A stretch of 59,467 nt of DNA from Cerioporus squamosus. Taxonomy: Eukaryota > Basidiomycota > Agaricomycetes > Polyporales > Polyporaceae. The stretch lies in assembly GCA_022592435.1 (NCBI GenBank), contig JABYQS010000198.1, positions 1 through 59,467 of the forward strand. Direction: 5' to 3'. The position numbers and the translations under genes are program-made. Of the stretch, positions 10,197 to 21,443 are shown in pieces; within the stretch, counting starts at the first letter, position 1, and every line of letters starts with the position of its first letter. The notes beneath the pieces were generated by a model. That model searched no databases and had not been told where the DNA came from. It saw only the letters and a program-made list of their open reading frames with translations.

Positions 10197-12138
10197 ATGC
10201 TAGCCTTCTCCTCCGACGCAGAACATGAGGATGAGCACGTCAAGAAGAAAGCTCGGATATTCAATGCACGTACTACGACACCCAATGGCCTGCCTCTACC
10301 CCTAACAGCCGTGTCTGTAGGTCTCTGATTGGGCGCAATGTGCAGACAAGTTCTGGATCGCCTTCAAGAATGACTGGTGGGGCGACGCTGGAAGAAGGCG
10401 TCTCTTGTCCGAGGATGATTCCATCCACTGTCACGCAGAGCAACGTCCTGGTTCAACTTGATGTCCTGTATCAAACAAAGGGCCAGCTCTACGTGCGATC
10501 GGAGTGAAGGTTGTTGTACGCTCGTCTATGCAATGCTCACGAGGCGGCACCCGTTGTTATTCCTGGTGTCGTTCTCGCCGGCCAGCGTGGCATTGGTGCG
10601 TCTTCTTACACTTCCCAGGCAAGATGGACGCTCTGATACATCGTTGTATGCTAGGAAAATCGTACTTCGCTCTATACGTGTTGCTTCAATGCATGGCGAA
10701 GGAGCAGGCGGTGGTCTTCTTCGCGAATTACGCAAGGCATACTACTTCGACGCAGATGGTGTCCGAACGTGTCTGTCTGATGAGGTCAACTCTCGGACTG
10801 ATTTCGCTCACGTAGCCGGTTCTACCCCTGGCGCGCGCATCTGGTCCCTTATCGAATCTCCCCATGCGAGACAGTGGCAGGTTCCCCCGAGAATCCTCAG
10901 CCCATCCCTCTTCTTCGTGTGTTGCGCCTCCCCGCGCCCATCGGTGGTGGAACCCCTCGTCGACCAGCGCGGTGCCCGAGTGTACATGATGAACTCGTGG
11001 GCAGACACGGAGCTCCTGGTGATGTGAGTATCATTTCACGCTTACCTGTTCGCGATACTGACGGTCCCATACAATGTCAACTCCCGGCATGATGTCCGCG
11101 GCCGGAGGCCGCGCATTTACCCTCGCCGAGGTGCAGAAGATCCGGACGGAAGCAGGTCCGTGTCCGCGCGATGTTGCAGCGATGCTGCACGATCCGGAAC
11201 GCTTCCGTGAAGGCATTCATGCAGTTGTCCGGTCGCTCAGCATGAAGAGTTTCCTAGAGCTTGCCCGCGTGATGCCATCCAGGGCCTCTGACGCAGTGTT
11301 CCTAATGGGAAGGGCTGGCGACCTGGATCCCCAAGCACTGCGGCGGGATTCTGTCGTCCTCACTTTCAAGACAGCGTCAGACATGGAGCTAGTAAGGGCC
11401 AGGTACCAGGAGCTCGTACTAGAGGACGTCAGACAAGTCTCTTTGCAAGACGGCGTTGGGACTCGCACCACGGTACTCGCCGGTATCCTATTCGAGGGCC
11501 TGGTGTTCAAGCTGCTGTCTAGTGATGCTTTGGAGGACGTCTCCCGCTTCAAAGGTTATGCGCGCATGTCCCCCACCACCGCCTCGAGCGAGGAGTCCCG
11601 ACGTCTCTTCAAGTTTCAAGCTCGTCACCTGGCCACACTCTGGTAGTCGATGAGGACCGGTTGGGACAGATCGTTGAGGTTGGAGTCCCCAGCACGGAGA
11701 AGCCTTCGCTTCTTCTGCCCGGTAGACACCCCGACATCCCGACGTCGATGGCCTTCAGGACCTACCTGGATGCAACCGAGTTGGATGTAATACCAGGCCG
11801 ATACTATGTCTTCATCGCACCCGACGACGCTGTCTTCGACGCTTACTTCGTGCAGGGAACTCCTGCGCTTGCCACTCTATGGATCGTGCAAGTCGCGGCC
11901 AGTCGCACCCGCTCAAGTGCCGCAAGTGGCTTCCAAACATTGGTCAGGAAGGCAAAACGGAAGTTCGGCTGTGTCATCGTCAAGTACCTGCTGATCGCGC
12001 CGCATCAAGAAGACCTATCAGTGCAATGGCCATATGACGGAGGAGTTAAGTGAAGTCGAGGGCGAGGTGTTCACTCAGTTCGTCCATGGTTATCCAGGTC
12101 TGTTCTCAGTAGCAGACATCATCCGGCGGGGATACTGA
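10197..12138 (+). pseudogene. Crinkler/RHS-like P-loop NTPase-nuclease, copy 2 (decayed)
   Basis: Paralogue of the gene at 4.9-6.9 kb, alignable from about 10038 (shared GTAGGCGCCCAT in the 5' flank) to the stop at 12138. Walker A reads GQRGIGKSYF, so the Ser lost in copy 1 is kept here. The C-terminal LWIVQVA and KYLLIAP segments are recognisable. Lesions are numerous: frame changes near 10430-10470, an in-frame TGA at about 10506, another frame change near 10715-10735, loss of the AG acceptor where copy 1 has CCTAG (here CATACAAT, about 11070), a stop near 11644 and a shift near 12045. More damaged than any other gene here, so it is very probably a true pseudogene. It lies in the insertion that splits VPS39. 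Confidence 0.65.
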
Positions 12139-12692
12139 GCCGGTGGCGATATCGGTGTCGCAGTGGCACTAACGATACTCACTATTTACCACTCACTGTC
12201 AGGCATGGTGTATGGCCTGAGCTTGCAGACCTCTCACATTCTACCTGAGGAGCGCATACTTCATTCTACATCCGTCCGAGTCGCAGATGCGGATTCGCTT
12301 CGCCTTCCGTCCCGTTTCCACCATAGTCGTCTCTATCCGTACATTATTCAGCTTGGATATCTTCGCATCCAGGGAGGATAGAGTGGAATGACTTTTCATT
12401 GACTTCGTGACGATTCGTACTGCGTAATGTACATGCGTGCACTACAATACTAGTACATCGATAGCGTTAGAGGCATCAGATAGCACGTTAGCAAGCGCAA
12501 TGTGCGTGAAAGCATTAGATAGCGTATGCGAGAAGGAGAATGCGAAAAAGCTCAGATCAAGCATCGTAAAATTGAACGTTCGTTGGTTCAGAGCAACGTC
12601 GACAACCTACGAAGCGGCGCTGCAAGAGCGTTGCAAGCCTGTTGCAACTCGCCATATATGATGGCGTTTTGACCGTGTCACCATCATCGGCG
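12139..12692. other. Intergenic, no gene seen
   Basis: Lies between the ends of two convergent genes (copy 2 of the Crinkler-like gene and the DUF6699-like gene). AT-richer, with no open frame that resembles a protein. Confidence 0.5.
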
Positions 12693-15615
12693 TCACCTTC
12701 GGCGCGTCGACACCAGTCTAGGTACGAGGTAGTTCTGCTTCTTGGGAACGAGTCCCAAGTTGAGCTGGAACGTCCCGTTGGCATTGTGGGTGACCCACAT
12801 GCCCCAGAACATATGCCTCTCCCCGAGGCAATCGACGCGGCGCATGCCCCGCGCCCATTCGACTTCAGGTATCCAGTAATGATCTCGGCACCGCTTCCTG
12901 AACGCCTGCGTTACTTGCCGCCACACATCCGGGAAGTCGCGCTCAATCACGGCGGCCTCATGCTGTAGGAGCGGCTGCTGGAAGTACTCGTAGAGCCCTT
13001 CAATGATATCCCCAATAGACACCGTGCCGCCCTCGCCTTTGTCAATGACAATCGGACCCCAGTAGTTGAGTAGGTTGACGGTGTTCGTGCTGTACGCAAT
13101 GTGCACGCGCGGGACCGGCGGGTGCGTCGCAGTGTCCTTGAACTTGTCTTGCGCTCCCACGACGACCGCGCGCGCTGCGACCCGCCTCGCAGTCGACGGT
13201 GGGTGGCGAATGTCCCACAAGAGCCAGGGCTCCGCGGCGTTCCCCGGGTTGGGCATGAGATATGGATGGAGCAAGGGAATTGCGCCAAAGGGTGAAGTCT
13301 GCAGAATCGCAGCACCGTGCCCAGAACTGGGAGTAGGGAGCCCCATCGCGGAGCCGTACGGGGTCGGGAACAGCGCGTGCGTCTGGCCACTACGCACGCT
13401 GCCCATGGGATCGACGTACGTCGGTGCGCCTATGAGTGGTCCGGCAGGAGGCCATGCTGGTGGCTGCCAGCCTTCATGCATCGTGCCTGGCAGAGGGAAG
13501 CCACTCATACGGAGTGCCGCTGCTGCATCGAGCTGGCTCGCGGGCATCGCCGCGAGATCGAAGAACGTCGCCGGAGAGACTGTTGGATGCGGCTGAGGGT
13601 GTGGGGCCCAGTAGAAGTGAGGATACAGTGCCGGGAACCCTCTCTGCGCAGGGGTTGCACCCGGGACGAACGGCATACCTTGCGCGATACTGCCGGGATA
13701 ATATCCCGGATACGGGATCCCTGCAGGATATACTGGAGGTATGAAAGCCTGCGGTGGAACGGCCTGCGGAGGGACTGAGGCTGACTGGGGTAAGGAGGGC
13801 GGCCTCGACGGAGGCGGAGTGGGGATAACGGGTGCGGCATCGGGGTACGTACCCTCAGGTATGACGGGAACATTGGTAACGATGTCGCGGGGTCGACGCT
13901 CTCTAGGTGGAGGTGGCACGACCGGAGGCGCCGCGGCAGCCTCACGGCGGCGACGTTCCCTGGGAAGATCTGGGATGACTGGAGGATCTGGCGCGAGTTC
14001 GCGTCGCCGTCGTCGCTCTCGGGGCGGACTTGGCTCCGGGGGTATGACGGGTGGTGGCGACTACGGCGAGGATGAGGACGGCAGCGTAGACGCACTCATG
14101 ATGACAACTCACATCCTCTGGAGCAGCTGCCCTTCGAGAGCGTTCGACCGGTCGAGGCGCACCACGATCTGTGCCGATATCAGCAATGCTAGTGGGGACG
14201 CAATCGCCGCTTCGACGCACTTTGCGACGCATTGCTGCGATTCGTCGCCCTTGATGCGTTTTGGTTTCGGTCTGGTTGGATCGGAGGTTGGTAGACAGAC
14301 TGCTGATTGCGAGCGATAGCTTGTTGGTATACCGGACACTGGGAAGTGTGTGCGCCGGGAATATGACAATGCGGGCAGTTCGCCCAGTATTGGTGTGGTT
14401 GAGATGGCACCTGTATGTACTGCACGTTCTGGGGAATGTACCAGGCATTCTGGGCTACGGCTTGCTGTCCTTCATGCGGGGGAGTCGGCAGAGGACGTGT
14501 TGTTGATGACCTTGGTTCGCGGCTTGGGACCCTCGGGAACCGGGACGCCGCCTATTGGCTTCCGTGTTCGCCCTTGCCCTCGCGTCTGTGAGACAAGGCG
14601 CCATCCATCGTAAGCAGCCTAGCAGCAGACGAACTGGTTTACAATAGCGGGGCGCACCCTCAGTGTCTGGATCGTACGGGATCGGCGGCGCTCGGTTTGA
14701 CGGCGCTACAACATAGAGTCAGACTCGGGCGATTTAGGGGATATGAATCGAAGGTGGATCAGGGAGATAGTAGAGTACTTCATGGGGAAGAACAGATAGT
14801 GGAACACGTACCTCCTGGCGTGTGTGCCCGGTAGGGGCCGTAGCCAAATATGCGATGCCCTGGTATCCAGGTCGGGTCTTCAATGCCCCATTGCGTTGGT
14901 TGGTATATGTTGACCATCGGAATCTGCGCAGTCGCCGCAGCTGGTGCTTGTGGAGGCGCGGGCGCGGGCGCAGGGGGAGCGGGTGCGGTGGCGGGAGCAG
15001 TGGCTTGCGCAGTGGCAGGAGCAGACGCAACAGGAGCTGCTGGCGCGCTTGGTGCAGGCGGCAGCGGCGCAGGGGGCGGGGGAGTCAGTCGGGGAGATGG
15101 AGGATCGCGAGCGGGAACTGTGGCGGATGGGAATGGAGCAGGATTATATGCATGATTGGGGTAGAACTCAGTGTGGTATCGCCATTCGTGCCGCGCACGC
15201 GTGCCAGACTGCACCGATGCCGCATTAGCATCGTTAGCTCTAGGATCAGCAGCGGCATTCTGGGCGAAAGATTCATTCCCTCCGCGACGCTGGGCCGGGG
15301 GCACTCGAGCGTCTCGGACATCATCGATCGGCACGTTGCCATCGCGTTGTGCTAGCACGGTATTGATACCGTGCCCCGGAGTGGCACCTGCCTGTGCTTC
15401 TCTTGCTCGAGGCACCGGGAGGGGTTCCGTGGGCGGCTGAGTGACTTGAACATCGTACTGAGGGTCGGTCCCATCCGGCGGTGGCGTCGCGAAATACCAG
15501 TTCTGGATGATCTGAATGTGAGTAGGTCGTCGTGTTCGTTCGCCATCTTGTTCATTGGGCAAGGGAGGCGGCGTGGGGAGCGGATTTGTGACTTCTCTGG
15601 AGCATGAGACATCGT
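12693..15615 (-). CDS. DUF6699-like protein with proline/arginine-rich repeats and CCHC-like knuckle
   Basis: The last exon (12693-14060) ends in a domain of about 150 residues containing PWLLWDIRHPPSTARR, VHIAYSTNTVNLLNYWGPIV and WARGMRRVDCLGERHMFWG, which fits the uncharacterised, mostly agaricomycete DUF6699 family. Before it come about four tandem modules of the form PPVIP..PRERRRRRE, then a long Pro/Ala-rich stretch. Intron 14061-14112 (GTGAGT...CCGTAG) joins in frame to an exon with the cysteine motif CPHCHIPGAHTSQCP (Cx2Cx5Hx3C). A further upstream exon, about 14815-15510, is Ala/Pro-rich with QIIQNWYFATPPPDG. The start codon is not resolved. No lesions were found, unlike the neighbouring pseudogene, so it may be active. 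Function unknown. It lies within the VPS39 insertion. Confidence 0.65.
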
Positions 15616-16400
15616 GGCAGGAGCGTGATAAGATTGGACGCCTCGAAGAAGATACAATGACCCAGGAGCTCACCTGTGAACTTGATATCCGTATCTGGGA
15701 GTGGGGGACTGGACGACGCCGTTCTGTGGACGCACAGGGTCCGCCATCGTGATCGACAAGACACGATCGAACTTGAAGGCGTCCCGGTCGACGGGACGGA
15801 GCGCAGGCACAGGAGCAGCAGACTGGTGAGCTCATTCTCAGTGGCACAAGTCCTTATGTAGGCCTGCGTCCTTCTGCAGGATGTGCTTGCTTTTGTGCTC
15901 TCGGTCCAGAGACTGGCGTTCAAGTTACCCGAACGAGATGTTGGCAAGACCGTCCATGGCCGTTGTGCCTGTCTCCAAGAGTGTGCTCAGACCGATAGCA
16001 AGCTGTTGACGAGTGCAGACAACAACAAAAGCGAACATGGTGTTGTCAGGATGCGGGATGGTGGAAGACAACAGACGGTGCGAAAACAAGAGGCGCGTAG
16101 CTCCTCGTAGTTCCTGGCAACATGCATAAGCGCCATCATGGCCTTTCCCGGCACATCATCTGGGTCCATCCGATGCTTCCAACTTCTAGCTCTTTGCTGG
16201 AACTGATTTCTCGTCGGGATGTGGCGAAGAGCATGGCTAACCCTTCCAATTGTGAACGGCCAGTCATCGACAGTAAATACCCATATCCGTATGGTTCACA
16301 ACGTTGACAGGCAATCACAAATAACCCTGCCTACTGGAGTCGATAGGTCGAGTACCGAAGAGTGGTACCGACCGAAAGTGAACAGTGATTCGGATGCCTC
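15616..16400. other. Right part of the VPS39 insertion, no gene seen
   Basis: Probably holds the 5' exon(s) and promoter of the DUF6699-like gene. No other protein is recognisable and no terminal inverted repeat was found relative to the left end of the insertion. Confidence 0.4.
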
Positions 16401-16401
16401 T

Positions 16402-17875
16402 TCATAGGGTTGGGATATCTGGTAGGGCCTCTAGGTCTCCTTGCCCGCTCTTCGTGCCGCCGCCACCACCACCGGACTTCCTAATCAAACGCTGCGGTAC
16501 CATACGAAGCTTCTCCGACCGCTGCGTCGACGGGATGAAGAACCCGTTCAGGCAAGAGATTAGCGCCTTCCTGTCCCCCGCGAGCGGCGAGGGCGCGTCA
16601 GGGGGCGCAGGCACAACTTGCACGATAGACTGTGTCTCGATGCTGTGGACCTCGATGGTCCCGTTGGGGAGCAGCGTCGTCACGTACGGATAGTCCAACG
16701 CTGTCGACCACAGCAATCAGTCGTCTGTGCCTCGCAACAAGACTGCGGAAACCCGCACGTACAGACTGCTTCTGGGTGACTTGGCCACTCGAGCGTACCC
16801 CGGACTGGATCGCCTTCTCCGGTGATGAAGACCCCGAGCGTGGTCGCGCCTGTCCACGATAGGATGAGAAACTCCTTCTCGCTGATGACGGCGATAAGAG
16901 GCTTGACGACAACGGTAGGGTCAGGAGCCTGCGAGATCGGGAGTAGCTGGAGAAGCGATGCTGCAGCTAGGTCGACCATGTTGTAGAACTCCCTGTCTGC
17001 AACACAGAGGTACTTTCCCGTGCGCCGAGCGAACGTTCCGCCCGAGGGAAGCGGGATTTCCTATGCATAGATTGACCGGTGAGACTGTAGACGCGTCGGA
17101 GCATGGGGTGGAAGACAGACCTTCTGGAAAAATAGCCGCTCCCGGAGGCTGTAGAGAGAAATGTTGCTACGCTTGATGACGCAGAACTCGATCGGCTCGA
17201 CCGGGACCGGGATGTCGTTCATGAACTGCGGTGGACGCCTGAGATGTATCTCGTCCACCGCAAACGTTACGACGTTCCGGATCGGTTTGATCTGGTTGAG
17301 CGGTACCATGTCGAGGCTGGGGAGGGTGTAGAAGTGTATCTGATGGTCTGGAGTTGGTCCTCGAGATCAGAGACTTGTTCGCTGTACACGGTGACAGGGC
17401 ATACCGGAGAGAATCAGCGCTCTCGATATGCTTGGCGCAAGGACAATCTCGTCGACGGGCTTCTCATTTGGCACCGACTGTCGAGACAAGAGTGTGTAGG
17501 AATCTGGCTGTTCCTCGGTCAGCCCACGTCACCTGCGCCCTTGCGAGTTATACTGACCGAATCGGCATTGTTTCCTTGGAGAGCATAGCGGAGAAGTTCG
17601 CCATTAGAGCAACCGACATAGATCTCCGAACCTATGACAAGACACGTGTCGGTCTGGATGTCTTAACCATCGCTGTGTAGTGGGACATACCGATGGCTTG
17701 TGCGCATCGTATCTGCACAGGGTGACCAGCTGCCCCTATTTAGCAGGTTAGCAAAGGCGTACGCTGCAACTTACCTCTGTCTGTACCTACGACTCAAGCT
17801 ATCCACCACGCCGGACAGCAATGGCTGCAGCTGGTACGGCGGCACGTCAACTGGCTGCTGAGGCGCGGAAGTCAT
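16402..17875 (-). CDS. VPS39: VPS39/VAM6 N-terminal half (CNH domain; gene split by insertion)
   Basis: Begins MTSAPQQPVDVPPYQLQPLL (17875) and encodes the citron-homology (CNH) beta-propeller of Vps39/Vam6. Recognisable segments, each in its own exon, are YVGCSNGELLRYALQ, IRNVVTFAVDEIHL...CVIKRSNISLYSLRERLFFQK, FLILSWTGATTLGVFITGEGDPVRG and TLLPNGTIEVHSIETQSIVQV. The frame stops at 16402, a few codons after the repeat at 16409-16425. In an intact gene this reading frame would pass directly into the exon at 9922. Splicing of exons 1-2 (17650-17775) is not fully resolved. Either the halves are expressed separately or the gene is lost. Confidence 0.85.
16409..16425. repeat. Right copy of direct repeat at VPS39 breakpoint
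   Basis: GTTGGGATATCTGGTAG, the partner of 9899-9913. In both copies the CTA (reverse strand) is in the VPS39 reading frame, so removing one copy and the insertion restores a continuous frame across the join. Confidence 0.7.
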
Positions 17876-18274
17876 GATTGAGGGATCCCTATCGAGTTAG
17901 ATTGCAGTCTGACACGACATGAGTAAAGCATTTCTGGTAGAGTCGTGGATGCGATTCGCATACCCGTGTACACTTCTTCCAGGGGGCTCGGTGGTGGCTG
18001 TCGTTGGATAACGATGAGATGGCGCCTATTCGTGTGAAGCTAGGGATTCAAACTCTTTACTGACAGCGCTTACCCGATGCATTAGTGCATATAATAATAT
18101 CACTCTAGTCAAAGTCTCGACTTCGCGCTCAACACATGGCCGAGATATGCACAAGCAGCACCGATAGCAGAGCAAATACAGAATACACAATCCGAGGACA
18201 ACATAGATACAAGCTACAGACGGGATCCGATCAAATATTCATACAGAGCGGTTCAACCGCAGGCCCTTACGCAT

Positions 18275-20239
18275 TCATAAGTAACCTCCGTGGCGATCAC
18301 TCATACTCGGGCACTGGCACCCTGTCCGCCCACCTCGACGCTGGAAGCCCTCAAAACTGCCCACGGACCCGACGCGCCGCTGGAGGCTCGTACGGCTGTT
18401 CGAGCGTGAGCGCGCGAGCTCCTCTGAGCGCGGAGACCGCGACTCGGAGGAGGACGTCGACGACGCTCGGCGGTGGCGCTGCATGCGTGTCGGGTCGACA
18501 TCCGCGATGTTCGCGATGCGCGCGAAGAGCGAGAGGACTGATGCACGATAGGATATGAGTACCGAGGGTATGAAACAAGGAAGTGGGGGGTGACATACCA
18601 TCCACGACGGAGACGATCCCACATAGGTTGTTCGGCGTGGAGCTGAACGAGGGCGAGCTCGACATTGGTGACTCCTCGGTGACAAATACGCGGTGCGCGT
18701 TCGCTGTAGGGTGACATTGCTTTCAATTGGGAATGCCTGCAAACGAGGAGCGAACGCACGCACTGGCAAGGAGCTTCTGCATGGTATAAAACAGAGTGTT
18801 GTTGGGTGTCACACTATATACTGCAGTGGCGGAAAGCCTCAGTGACGATAAGTCCCCCAATGTGAGCGCCGCATGCTATACCTGGAAATTTGTCCACCCC
18901 GTCCGTGGATCCGTCTGGCTCCTGCACACTGCGTGTCAGCATACAGCTATCCTAAGGCGTCTTCAGCATACCTTGATCCGCGCTACCAACTGCTGCAAAG
19001 GCGTGCCCAGTATCTGATTACTCTGCGCCGGAACGACAATTCTGCCCACATCCGTGACGCTAACCGCACTCAGCAGCCCGCCCGTCTCGTCGTCCACGAT
19101 CGCCACCGAACTCACGCCCTCTTCGCTCATAAGCCGCATCGCGTCAAGCACGCTGTCGCTCGCTTTCGCCGCGACGACGGAAGAGTATAGGTGGAGTGAG
19201 GGGAGCGAGAGCGAGGTCAGCGGCACGGAGAGGAAGCGGAGGAGGGTGGGGGTGTACTGTGCGTGCGATGTGAACCAGGCGAGCAAGGCGCGGTCCGAGA
19301 CGAGTCCGAGGTACGACGGTGCGCTGTCCTCATCCGTTGGTGGTGCTTGGATCAACACTATGGTACATTCATAAGTTCGCCGTCGTGAGCTACGCCCTAG
19401 ACGGGTCAAAGGAGAAGCGTACCTCTGTGCGTTCCTCGCGCAAAGATAGTCAAAAGTGAAATAACCGTCGCATCGTAAGGGAGGACCTCCAGCGGGTTCT
19501 TCTCCGACAGATCTGCGTGCGCAGTGAGCAATCACGCACACACGCATACATGAGGCACAACAGTTTCACGTGGTCCGGGAGAGGAAAACTCACTGCTTAC
19601 AAGGTACGCAGGGACCTTTCCGTCTCGCGCAGCGTTCAGGATCTCCTGCAAGCGCGGCTTCTCCCGCAGCTCCTCGGGCGCGATCTTGTGACGTGTCGCT
19701 GCGAGGGTCAGGAAGGCGTTAACGTCTGCGAACTAAGGGGCGATATGCAGCCCAAGAGGAAGAGGACATGGCTCAGTCTACGACACAAGCGATGAGTCGT
19801 GTCAGAGACTCACATCAAACAGGCCATAAAACCGAGTTGCCTTGGGAGAGCGATCCTGGGGCATCCGAATTGCTAGACACTCTAGGTTCTTCGAAAGAAG
19901 TTGCTGTGCGATTCGATGAGTATTGAGATTCAAGAGCACAGGAGTCGCGCTTTGTAGCATCCGTTCCTCATTCCAGTCAACATATACTCACCTCGCATGC
20001 ATCCTCCACGCTAGTCTCCGCGTCAACTGCAACAACTGGAGAGTCAATGATATCTACCAGACAGTAGATAGCATGAGTCATACCGAGCATCAGACGGACA
20101 AAGACCACGACGTACCCTTCGCAAGGACCGCCTTCCACGCCGCCACCCACTCCTCCGAGTCCGCGTTCGGCGCCGTCGCAAACACAAGCGGCGACTCGCT
20201 CCGGGTGCTCGACACCGACAGCCTCTTCCTCATCGACAT
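18275..20239 (-). CDS. SDS23/Moc1-like multi-CBS-domain protein
   Basis: Starts MSMRKRLSVSSTRS (20239). Exons then read through ADSEEWVAAWKAVLA, FADVNAFLTLAATRHKIAPEEL, SEKNPLEVLPYDATVISLL, YLGLVSDRALLAWFTSHAQY, MRLMSEEGVSSVAIVDDE, SVTDVGRIVV, YSVTPNNTLFYTMQKLLA and LCGIVSVVD, ending in an Arg/Ser-rich tail after LFARIANIADVDPTRMQRHRR. The repeated D/E-x-G-V-S-S-V-A-I-V-D and VSVTDVGR patterns are CBS-domain halves, and the Ser-rich tail fits the Sds23/Moc1 family (regulators of PP2A/APC and stress or sexual development in yeasts). Introns are GT-AG of 50-90 nt and no lesion was seen. Assignment to SDS23 rather than another CBS family is from memory. Confidence 0.75.
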
Positions 20240-21443
20240 GGTTATCCTCGTCGTCCGTGACGGTGGCCTTTGTCACGTTCAAGTCGGTTCTTCAAGCCCG
20301 CTCGTTCCTTTTCCTGTTCAGTGTTTCGAGTTCGTGCAGCGACTCGGCCTTGGGTTCAGGTGAGCTGTCCGGGCGTCCAGAGAGGATGGTGAGGGAGCGA
20401 AAGAGAAAGAGCTACATGCCAAGAACAGCCTGAGCTCGGACTTCGCGGTGGACTCCAGACTCAGCCGCCACTCGCAACTGGCAGCGAAACGTAAACGGAC
20501 ACATGAGATAAGATAAGATCCGGTCAATTATGACCTCATCGTCTCGTACTCGACTGCCTCCGACTTCCTCGGGGTTAACTCGGTCTCGCGTCCTTCGCTC
20601 TACTATCAGGTCGTGAAGTTGCTTGTAAGTCCTTACGTACATCTCATTGTATGTCGATGCGCTGCAGTATAGAGTAGCTGGGTTTCGCAGAGCGTACAAC
20701 TCCTCAGGCCTCATCAATGACGGCACTATGGGTTCAAGCTGCAATCACTCCGACTCGGACTCCTCCGCTGCGCTTCCCCAGAACGGTTATCCCTCTACGT
20801 ATCTTTCACGCCTGCCCGATCCAAATCCGCCGAGTGAGGCTCTATCTGGGCAGCTCTGCGCACATGCACAGGTAATGGAACCACCTTGACTAAGTCCTTA
20901 CCCAACTCTCATGGCAAGGTGAGGTACGGCAAGGTGGTATGCCTGTGAAGACGGCATGTCTCGTGAGTGTCATCTTGTGGCGATAACCAGGGCCGAACCT
21001 ATTTGAGGGCGTGCACATACTTTGCAGGAACGCAGCTGGTGGGGTCATCAGAGAGGCTGATTGCCACGGCGAGCAAGTTACCTCCCAGGGAAGGCAGCAC
21101 ACCTTGTCGTGATCACCTACTATGCAGCGCTATGCTTTCTTGCCGTCATCGGCATGCCTCGTGTGGGGACGACGTGCATCTTGCGGGAGGTTGCTCGCAC
21201 TGCATGGCACTCGATAACGAACGTCGTACATGAACCAAAAGGAAAGAATACATACGCAACGACTACAATACAGGTGCTCTACGATAAAGAACGACAGTCT
21301 ATGGTTTTGAAAGCGACAGCGAATCCTAGAGTAACACGATCTATCATAAAGACGGGATGGTATGCATGTGATGGGGATGCGGAGAGCGGGGTGATCTGAC
21401 GGAGTAGAGGGGAACGCTAGGGACAGACGAACGCGGAGTCACT
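20240..21443. other. Intergenic, no confident gene
   Basis: Upstream of the CBS gene and downstream of the perilipin-like gene. Short open frames exist on both strands but none shows a family resemblance or a convincing exon chain. Confidence 0.4.

Noticed and set aside
13066..13596. 176-codon + strand frame
   Set aside because: Antisense of the DUF6699-like exon, whose domain is recognisable.
9905..16418. VPS39 halves as one gene with a 6.5 kb intron
   Set aside because: No matching donor and acceptor at the breakpoints, the repeat duplicates coding sequence, and the gap holds other genes; kept only as something RNA-seq should exclude.
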